Shown piece by piece: positions 1 through 4,205 of a stretch of DNA of 6,101 nt (its first letter is position 1; each line of letters begins with the position of its first letter). This stretch comes from Clostridia bacterium (GTDB lineage: Bacteria > Bacillota > Clostridia > Oscillospirales > CAG-272): contig JAFQNZ010000115.1 of NCBI GenBank assembly GCA_017395715.1, positions 1-6,101 on the forward strand, in the 5' to 3' direction. The notes beneath the pieces were generated by a model. The model was not told the DNA's origin and ran no database searches. It was given only the letters and a program-made list of their open reading frames with translations. A program made the translations under genes and the position numbers.

Positions 1-906
1 AGCGCAAGCGTGCAGTTTCATGCAACCCCCGATGTGGAGGACTGGGAATTTTTCTGTGAAAACGGCGGGCAGCCCCGTAAATACCCTTTCAATGAAAAAG
101 ATTTTGCGCCCCAAGTGATCGATACCGACACTTGGGCAAACATGGCAAAGGCGGCAGGCTGCCGTTTTGCGGCGCTGACCACCAAGCATCACGAGGGTTT
201 TTGTCTGTGGCACACCGATGCCACCGAGCATTCGGTGAAAAACGCCACCGTCAAAACCGACGTTGTGGCAAAATATCTTGACTCCTTCCGAAAGGTCGGC
301 ATCGAAGCGGGACTTTACTTCTCAATCCTCGACCTCACCGAGGGCATCAGCCGCAACAAGCCTTTCACCGAAGAAAACGCCCTCTTTATTGAACAGCAAG
401 TCACCGAGCTTCTCACGCACTACGGCAAGATCCCCTTTTTGATGGTGGACGGTTGGAACTCCCCCTGGGGCGGCCCGTCTTTTACGGATTTTCCCTTCTC
501 TCGCCTTGACGCCCTTGTCAAGCGTTTGCAGCCCGACTGTCTTCTTTTGAACATCGGTTGGCCTTATTCGCTTGCCGGCAGTGACGTGGTCTTTTACGAA
601 AACGCGGCAGGGCAAGAGCTTTCAGGCGATTTTTCAGGCCCCGGTGTTTCCTGCAATAAACTCACCGATACCTGGTTTCACCGCGACGAAGACCGTGAAA
701 AGCCCACAAAAAGCGCCGATTGGGCGGTGGAGAAAGCGCACGCCTATTTCACAAAGAACGTCAATTTCATGCTCAACATCTCCCCCGATGAAAACGGCTG
801 TGTGGATCAGAATTTGATCGATACCTTCACCGAAATCGGCAAGAAGATTGAGTTTCCTGCACCTCTCGAAAGCCTCCCCGACGGCTGGTTGGTTGCCGAG
901 CGATAA
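1..906 (+). CDS. GH29 alpha-L-fucosidase-like glycoside hydrolase, 5'-truncated by window edge
   Basis: Retaining glycoside hydrolase that would remove alpha-L-fucose from host or dietary glycans; no signal peptide can be judged because the N-terminus is missing. The frame is open to base 1 (S-A-S precedes the GTG at 10), so that GTG is an internal valine and not a start. The usual N-terminal GH29 segment with its H-W-G motif lies outside the window; from family alignments I recall, roughly 20-40 residues are lost. Counting from the codon at 10, the family block L-T-T-K-H-H-E-G-F-C-L-W falls near residues 56-67, followed by G-I-E-A-G-L-Y-F-S near 98-106. The likely catalytic nucleophile is D147, in F-L-M-V-D-G-W (GAC at 448-450). 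The C-terminal block N-F-M-L-N-I-S-P-D-E-N-G is also typical. The protein ends soon after the catalytic domain, so it has no carbohydrate-binding module. The acid/base residue is poorly conserved in GH29 and I do not assign it. Fucosidase is the best call; the exact substrate is unknown. Confidence 0.85.
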   Translation, partial: SASVQFHATPDVEDWEFFCENGGQPRKYPFNEKDFAPQVIDTDTWANMAKAAGCRFAALTTKHHEGFCLWHTDATEHSVKNATVKTDVVAKYLDSFRKVGIEAGLYFSILDLTEGISRNKPFTEENALFIEQQVTELLTHYGKIPFLMVDGWNSPWGGPSFTDFPFSRLDALVKRLQPDCLLLNIGWPYSLAGSDVVFYENAAGQELSGDFSGPGVSCNKLTDTWFHRDEDREKPTKSADWAVEKAHAYFTKNVNFMLNISPDENGCVDQNLIDTFTEIGKKIEFPAPLESLPDGWLVAER

Positions 907-921
907 AACCACCACGAATCA

Positions 922-955
922 AAAAACCCTGTCTCTCAAAAGAGACAGGGTTTTT
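922..955. terminator. Bidirectional intrinsic terminator between convergent genes
   Basis: A perfect inverted repeat: arms 922-936 and 941-955 with a CAAA loop at 937-940. The core is ten GC-rich pairs (CCCTGTCTCT/AGAGACAGGG), flanked by five A:T pairs. On the + strand the stem runs into TTTTT (951-955). On the - strand the A run at 921-926 supplies six U. It lies 15 nt after the fucosidase stop codon and 11 nt after the stop of the convergent zinc-ribbon gene, so it probably ends transcription of both. Confidence 0.93.
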
Positions 956-966
956 GTCAAAATATG

Positions 967-1833
967 TTATACGTTTGCGTTTGTGGTTTCGGACGTTTTT
1001 TCTTCAATCGTGCCGCCACAATGGATACAGAATTTTTCTCCTTGCTTGGCAACTGCGCCGCATTTACTGCAGGCATATTCTGCCGAATGCTTCACGTGCT
1101 GTTCAACCGCACCGCCACAAGCACTGCAGAATTTGTCAGAGGCTTTGGCCTTTTTGCCGCACTGGGTGCATGCGTACTCGACAGGAAGCTTAGCTCTCTT
1201 TTCAACCGCACCGCCACAAGCGCTGCAGAACTTATCGACAGCCTTTGCTTTTTTACCGCACTGGGTGCATACGTACTCAACGCTTTCAACCGTAGTACCC
1301 TGGGGAATCTTTTCAGCAAGAAGCTTGAGAGCCACAGCGGCGCCTACGCTGAGAATCAACGCAATGTACGCCCCAACACGAAGCGAAATGCCGGCTTCGT
1401 ATTCGTGACCGTAAATAGACTGGCTTTCTGTGTTGCTGAAAGCATAGATCAAAAGGAAAACGAAGAGAAGAATGTTAAGCGCGGCAAAGCCCAATACGCC
1501 AAGTTTAGCATACTTTTCGCTTACATATTTTTCAACTTGTTCGGGCAGAGTCGAAAGTACGCCAAATACCTTCAGAAGACCGATCACGCCGATGGCAAGA
1601 AGCGCAATGCCGAGAATCAGAACGAGAATCTGAACGAGTGAGGACATTGCACCAAAAAAGTCCTCTTCCCAAAGATTCATGATGCCATAACCGGATTTAG
1701 TTAAAAGGGTTTCACTTTCGCCGTCTGCCGCCACATATGCACCGAGATACGGGAAGGCGAACAAAATAAAATTGAATACGCCGAAGAATGCACAGAACGT
1801 GTAGGCAAGATTGTTTTTGATTTTTTCCAACAT
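967..1833 (-). CDS. Four-helix membrane protein with three C-terminal zinc ribbons
   Basis: Uncharacterised 288-residue membrane protein. Hydrophobic segments lie near residues 9-35, 63-87, 109-132 and 150-172. The charged segments (K4-K6, 88-110 and the tail) suggest that both termini are cytoplasmic. The tail holds three zinc ribbons, each C-x2-C-x10-C-x2-C: C189/C192/C203/C206, C222/C225/C236/C239 and C255/C258/C269/C272, spaced exactly 33 residues apart. All twelve cysteines are present, so each ribbon should bind one Zn. Similar ribbons in small Firmicutes proteins are usually structural or protein-binding modules; the function here is unknown. The start ATG at 1833 has an AGGAGA ribosome binding site at 1849-1844. 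The gene is monocistronic, with its own promoter (1944-1916), and is convergent with the fucosidase. Ribbons 1 and 2 are nearly identical and the third is diverged. I do not recognise a named family. Confidence 0.88.
   Translation of the reverse strand: MLEKIKNNLAYTFCAFFGVFNFILFAFPYLGAYVAADGESETLLTKSGYGIMNLWEEDFFGAMSSLVQILVLILGIALLAIGVIGLLKVFGVLSTLPEQVEKYVSEKYAKLGVLGFAALNILLFVFLLIYAFSNTESQSIYGHEYEAGISLRVGAYIALILSVGAAVALKLLAEKIPQGTTVESVEYVCTQCGKKAKAVDKFCSACGGAVEKRAKLPVEYACTQCGKKAKASDKFCSACGGAVEQHVKHSAEYACSKCGAVAKQGEKFCIHCGGTIEEKTSETTNANV
982..1278 (-). repeat. Three 99-bp in-frame tandem repeats encoding zinc ribbons
   Basis: The units correspond to residues 186-218, 219-251 and 252-284 of the membrane protein. 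By hand comparison, 66 of 80 bases match between 1203-1282 and 1104-1183 at an offset of 99, including an unbroken 19-base identity at the start. The third unit (from about 1005) keeps the cysteine codons but is clearly more diverged. The pattern suggests an old duplication followed by a more recent one or by gene conversion. Confidence 0.9.
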
Positions 1834-1862
1834 ACTAACAAAATCTCCTATTAAAAATGATT

Positions 1863-1903
1863 TATCAGTGGTACTGATAGCGTCAGAGGCAATTCAAAGC
1901 CTC
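1863..1903 (-). promoter_or_regulatory. Two hairpins in the leader of the zinc-ribbon membrane protein gene
   Basis: Between the predicted transcription start (about 1909) and the ribosome binding site there are two inverted repeats. The first to be transcribed has arms GAGGC/GCCTC at 1903-1899 and 1890-1886 with an 8-nt loop. The second has arms TATCAGT/ACTGATA at 1879-1873 and 1869-1863 around a 3-nt centre. The second is a perfect 7-bp repeat and could be an RNA hairpin or a DNA operator for a dimeric repressor. I do not recognise a known riboswitch class; a leader of about 76 nt is also short for most. Confidence 0.5.
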
Positions 1904-1915
1904 AATATCGGTTCA

Positions 1916-1944
1916 ATTATAAATGAATATTCCAAATTTGTCAA
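1916..1944 (-). promoter_or_regulatory. Consensus sigma-A promoter of the zinc-ribbon membrane protein gene
   Basis: On the - strand TTGACA (1944-1939) and TATAAT (1921-1916) are separated by exactly 17 nt, a perfect match to the housekeeping consensus. The start of transcription is predicted near 1909, which gives a leader of about 76 nt. The -35 box overlaps the palindrome AACCGGTT (1943-1950), and the spacer contains the palindrome GAATATTC (1925-1932); either could be a regulator site. CGGTTC occurs on the + strand at both 1909-1914 and 1946-1951, at the start site and the -35 edge. Confidence 0.85.
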
Positions 1945-2022
1945 CCGGTTCTCACCGAAAATGTAACAGTATTTGACCCATTTTTAACAAAAATTCAAAA
2001 AACACATTCTAATCCTCTGTAC

Positions 2023-2066
2023 GCAAAAAGGCACTTGCGACAAAACTGTCACAAGTGCCTTTGCGT
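2023..2066 (-). terminator. Intrinsic terminator of the mrnC-ROK kinase operon
   Basis: A long hairpin starts 14-18 nt after the ROK kinase stop codon. The main stem pairs 2027-2037 with 2052-2062 (AAAGGCACTTG/CAAGTGCCTTT). It is extended inward by GACA/TGTC (2039-2042 and 2047-2050, loop AAAC) after one mismatch. It is extended outward by GC(G)-rich pairs (2021-2024 with 2063-2066) across a two-base bulge. On the - strand the descending arm ends in five U (2029-2025). Placement and shape fit Rho-independent termination. Confidence 0.85.
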
Positions 2067-2079
2067 TATGTATATTCCC

Positions 2080-3027
2080 TTACAGACCAAGGGCCGCCGC
2101 ACCGATGATGCCGGCATCGTTGCCGAGGGTTGCGCGTGTGATGGTTGTCTGCTTATCCGAGTTGCGGGCGAAGTTTTCCTTGCCTACGATCTCGCGAAGA
2201 GGCGCCATCAGGTATTCGCCTTCGTTGCAAACACCGCCGCCGATGCAAAGCACTTCGGGCTGGAACACGTTGATCACGTTGGTCAGACCGCAAGCAAGGT
2301 AGCTGACATACATATCCACCACTTCGGCGCCCGCCTTGTCGCCCTTTCTCTTTGCCTGGAAGGCTGTCTTGCCGCTGACGGTGTCAATACCGCCGCAAAG
2401 CTCCCACATGAGAGAATCCTTGGCTTCCGCCATTTTTTCCTTGGTCATGTTGATAAGACCGGTAGCGGAAGAATAAGTTTCCCAGCAACCGCGTCTGCCG
2501 CAGGTGCACTGTCTGCCGTCTTTTTCAATCACGATGTGACCAAGCTCAGCGCCTGCGTGGTTGAAGCCCGAGTAGATCTTGCCGTCGATAACGATACCGC
2601 CGCCAACACCTGTGCCGAGGGTGATCATCACAGCGCAGGATGCGCCCTTTGCCGAGCCAACGAGTGCTTCGGCAAGAGCCGCGCTGTTGGCATCGTTGTC
2701 AATATACACTTTTTCGATGCCGAGCTTTTCGGAAAGCACTTTGGCGATCGGATAGTTGTACATCACGATATTGTTCGAAAATTCCACAACGCCGGTCGCG
2801 CTGTTGCAAGTACCGGGGGAAGCAATGCCTGCATATGCCATGTCGGCAATTGTCAGGTTGTTGTCGGCAAGAAGCTTTTTGCAAAGTGCCGCCATGTCGT
2901 CCATCACAACGTCAATGCCTCTCTGCGCGCCGGTGGGAACAGATGCCTTTGCCACGATATTGAGTTTTTCATCTACGATACCTGCGGCAATGTTGGTACC
3001 GCCAAGGTCGATTCCGAGATAGTACAT
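2080..3027 (-). CDS. glcK: ROK-family glucokinase
   Basis: Cytoplasmic ATP-dependent sugar kinase, most likely phosphorylating glucose to glucose-6-phosphate at the entry to glycolysis. At 315 residues it has the normal length for a ROK glucokinase. The N-terminal phosphate-binding motif D-L-G-G-T-N is at 7-12. D-N-D-A-N at 110-114 supplies the catalytic base D112 and sugar-binding N111. L-G-T-G-V-G-G-G is at 137-144. E161 and H164 (A-E-L-G-H) are sugar ligands. The structural zinc site C-T-C-G-R-R-G-C-W-E (174-183) has C174, C176 and C181, with H164 as the fourth ligand. There is no N-terminal helix-turn-helix, so it is a kinase and not a NagC/XylR-type repressor. The ATG at 3027 has AGGAG at 3039-3035, 7 nt upstream. 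It follows mrnC by 28 nt without a convincing promoter and is probably the last gene of that operon. Another hexose (mannose, N-acetylglucosamine, allose) cannot be excluded. Confidence 0.92.
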   Translation of the reverse strand: MYYLGIDLGGTNIAAGIVDEKLNIVAKASVPTGAQRGIDVVMDDMAALCKKLLADNNLTIADMAYAGIASPGTCNSATGVVEFSNNIVMYNYPIAKVLSEKLGIEKVYIDNDANSAALAEALVGSAKGASCAVMITLGTGVGGGIVIDGKIYSGFNHAGAELGHIVIEKDGRQCTCGRRGCWETYSSATGLINMTKEKMAEAKDSLMWELCGGIDTVSGKTAFQAKRKGDKAGAEVVDMYVSYLACGLTNVINVFQPEVLCIGGGVCNEGEYLMAPLREIVGKENFARNSDKQTTITRATLGNDAGIIGAAALGL

Positions 3028-3055
3028 AGTATGTCTCCTGTCAAAATAAAAATTT

Positions 3056-3448
3056 TTATGTTGATGTTTTTTCGTTCAAATGGGAATACGCAATCGAAAA
3101 CAGTTCTCTTGCGCGGCTCTCGTTGCCCGAAAGCCAAAGGTAGGCAAACAGCGCCTCAAAGCCGGTAGCACGCCTGTACTCCACGGCGGTTGCACTCTTG
3201 GGAATGGCAGATACATGATTGTTGCGCCCGCGCTTAAAAGCGGCAAGCTCGTCCTCGGTTAAAAGCGGCAAAATGTTTTCAAGCGCCGCGCTCTGTGCCG
3301 TTGCCTTCACATACTTCATCGCCTCGCGGTTGAGTTTTCCCACACCGCCAATACCGAGCGAGAGCAGATGCTCGCGTGTGAGAAGCTCCACCACCGCGTC
3401 ACCAAAATAGGCAAGCTCTTGGGCTGATATCTGATTCGGGTTCATCAT
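3056..3448 (-). CDS. mrnC: Mini-ribonuclease III (MrnC)
   Basis: Endoribonuclease with an RNase III catalytic domain and no double-stranded RNA binding domain. In Bacillus subtilis this family matures the ends of 23S rRNA precursor as a homodimer in the cytoplasm. Family blocks are clear: L-A-Y-F-G-D-A-V (12-19) with catalytic D17 and E21; K-Y-V-K-A-T-A-Q (45-52); K-R-G-R-N (72-76), with the downstream pair P83-K84; and T-G-F-E-A-L (95-100) with metal ligand E98. The 130-residue length is normal. Two adjacent ATG codons (3448 and 3445) can serve as start; GGAGG at 3457-3453 lies 4 nt from the first and 7 nt from the second, so the second (129 residues) may be the real one. It begins 12 nt after the upstream membrane-protein stop, so the two are almost certainly cotranscribed. 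In many Firmicutes mrnC follows cysS and precedes rlmB; neither is here. Confidence 0.93.
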   Translation of the reverse strand: MMNPNQISAQELAYFGDAVVELLTREHLLSLGIGGVGKLNREAMKYVKATAQSAALENILPLLTEDELAAFKRGRNNHVSAIPKSATAVEYRRATGFEALFAYLWLSGNESRARELFSIAYSHLNEKTST

Positions 3449-3460
3449 AACGCCTCCGGG

Positions 3461-3733
3461 TCAGCTTTCGGGATCGCGCTGCTTGATGAACAACACAAGC
3501 GCAATCAGAATCGTGCCCGTAGCAAGCACCACAGCAGAAAGAACCGCGGTTTGGCTCGGCTGGCGTACCACCTCTTCGGTGGTGATCGGAGCGGTATCGC
3601 TCGTCACAACGCCTGTGGAAGTGATCTCCTCTTCCGCGCCGTTGGCATAAAAATAATCCACAATGGGAGAAACGCCGATGGCAATCGAGATCACCATCAA
3701 AACGATCAGTAAGATAACAAGTTTCTTTTTCAT
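3461..3733 (-). CDS. Small two-helix membrane protein, function unknown
   Basis: A 90-residue protein starting M-K-K-K at 3733. The first helix (about 5-25) follows a positive N-terminus and could also act as an uncleaved signal. A threonine-rich acidic linker (29-61, with E34-E36 and E53-E54) follows, then a second helix (about 63-83) and a short charged tail ending R-D-P-E-S. By the positive-inside rule the linker should be outside the cell and both ends inside. The frame stays open upstream to 3859, but a longer start would place the coding region over the promoter at 3771-3799, so 3733 is chosen. Ribosome binding is by GAAAGGG (3745-3739), 5 nt upstream. First gene of the operon with mrnC and the ROK kinase. 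I recognise no family, and the function cannot be inferred from the neighbours. Confidence 0.75.
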   Translation of the reverse strand: MKKKLVILLIVLMVISIAIGVSPIVDYFYANGAEEEITSTGVVTSDTAPITTEEVVRQPSQTAVLSAVVLATGTILIALVLFIKQRDPES

Positions 3734-3770
3734 AGCGACCCTTTCAAAAGAAAACCAATATACCGCATTC

Positions 3771-3799
3771 AGTATAGCATATCCCCCACGAATTGTCAA
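3771..3799 (-). promoter_or_regulatory. Extended -10 promoter of the small membrane protein-mrnC-ROK operon
   Basis: On the - strand TTGACA (3799-3794) and TATACT (3776-3771) are 17 nt apart. TG at 3779-3778, one base upstream of the -10, makes an extended -10 (TGCTATACT). Transcription should begin near 3764, leaving a leader of about 30 nt before the ATG at 3733. The next two genes follow at 12 and 28 nt, and no other good promoter is visible before the terminator at 2066-2023. Confidence 0.85.
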
Positions 3800-3882
3800 T
3801 AATGTGTTCGGTTTGTTTTTAGCAATTTGTTCTGTTGACAAAACTTGGCTTACTGCCACCGCGAAAACAAGCCTTGATTGTG

Positions 3883-3910
3883 TAGGGGCGCACCTGTGTG
3901 TGCGCCCCTA
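3883..3910. repeat. Strong GC-rich palindrome (TAGGGGCGCA-type)
   Basis: Arms 3883-3893 and 3900-3910 form an 11-bp perfect stem (TAGGGGCGCAC/GTGCGCCCCTA) around a 6-nt loop. The sequence around TGTAGGGGCG resembles dispersed intergenic repeats that I recall from clostridial genomes; that is memory and was not checked. On the + strand it is followed by TTTT one base beyond the stem (3911-3914), but there is no + strand gene to terminate. Confidence 0.7.
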
Positions 3911-3955
3911 TTTTGGTTTCATCTAAAACTTTACATTGGTCAATTCCGCGAGATC

Positions 3956-3972
3956 CGACCGTGAAACGGTCG
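3956..3972. repeat. Short palindrome CGACCGT/ACGGTCG
   Basis: Seven perfect pairs (3956-3962 with 3966-3972) around a GAA loop. It lies between the 3883-3910 palindrome and the larger element at 4005-4139 and seems to be part of the same repeat cluster. Confidence 0.65.
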
Positions 3973-4004
3973 CCCTGCGCTGCGCTTGGGTTTCGACTGC
4001 ACAC

Positions 4005-4139
4005 CGCCCCGTGTCATCCTGAGCGACGCGAAGCTGGAGCTACAGCTCCCGTCGAACTTTTGGGGCAAGCCCCAAAAGCACGAGGCGCAGCCGAAGTGGG
4101 ATCTCGGGCGGTGTTCCGCTCAAGATGACACGCGGGGCG
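4005..4139. repeat. 135-bp structured intergenic element with imperfect terminal inverted repeats
   Basis: The end arms 4005-4025 and 4117-4139 are inverted copies of about 21 bases, with one substitution and a two-base insertion (core GTGTCATCCTGAGCG facing CGCTCAAGATGACAC). Inside are two strong hairpins: GGAGC/GCTCC with a TACA loop (4036-4049), and CTTTTGGGG/CCCCAAAAG with a CAAG loop (4057-4078). The arm resembles the TCATCCTGAGCG-type intergenic repeat seen in many bacterial genomes (recalled, not searched). It encodes nothing and could be a REP-like or MITE-like element, or a transcript-end structure for the ABC operon. No clear target-site duplication is visible. Confidence 0.75.
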
Positions 4140-4205
4140 AGATTGCGCCAAGTTACACAGTACCACCTTGATAACCTTATGAACCACTGTTGCGGAGGCT
4201 TTCTT

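Larger units (their letters stand above)
3800..4205. other. Gene-free spacer rich in palindromic repeats
   Basis: About 400 bases lie between the end of the ABC transporter gene and the promoter of the next operon. Short open frames cross it, but they read through hairpins, lack ribosome binding sites and resemble nothing known. The middle (3881-4139) is packed with inverted repeats, listed separately. Positions 3800-3880 and 4140-4205 show nothing I can name. No U-tracted intrinsic terminator for the ABC genes is visible, so the repeats may form the 3' end of that transcript. Confidence 0.75.

Noticed and set aside
964..1641. Open frame of 225 codons on the + strand opposite the zinc-ribbon protein
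   Set aside because: Antisense shadow. The - strand frame has twelve ordered cysteines, four helices, a promoter and a ribosome binding site; this one has none.
3039..3044. TTGACA on the - strand just upstream of the ROK kinase gene
   Set aside because: It overlaps the ribosome binding site, and a -10 box would fall inside the coding region, so it cannot drive the full gene from its ATG.
3047..3058. A/T palindrome TAAAAATTTTTA at the end of mrnC
   Set aside because: A 12-bp A/T-only palindrome is too weak for a terminator or a stable hairpin and probably arises by chance around the stop codon.
2035..3168. Long open frame of 377 codons on the + strand opposite the ROK kinase
   Set aside because: It lies fully antisense to a gene with clear kinase motifs, runs through a terminator hairpin at its start and has no ribosome binding site. 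The long frame is a by-product of codon use on the other strand.
3734..3859. N-terminal extension of the small membrane protein by 42 residues
   Set aside because: It would cover the TTGACA/TATACT promoter and the leader. The M-K-K-K start at 3733 begins a typical membrane segment and has a ribosome binding site.
3835..3863. TTGACA on the + strand at 3835-3840 as a rightward promoter
   Set aside because: Seventeen bases downstream the sequence is ACCGCG, not a -10 box, and no + strand gene follows.
3881..4139. CRISPR array in the repeat-rich spacer
   Set aside because: There are no regularly spaced direct repeats with unique spacers, only inverted repeats, and no cas genes nearby.
3898..4171. 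Short open frames in the spacer on both strands
   Set aside because: They read through the palindromes and lack start signals. Frames containing C-H-P-E-R-R or V-I-L-S-D-type strings are common false genes made by this repeat type.
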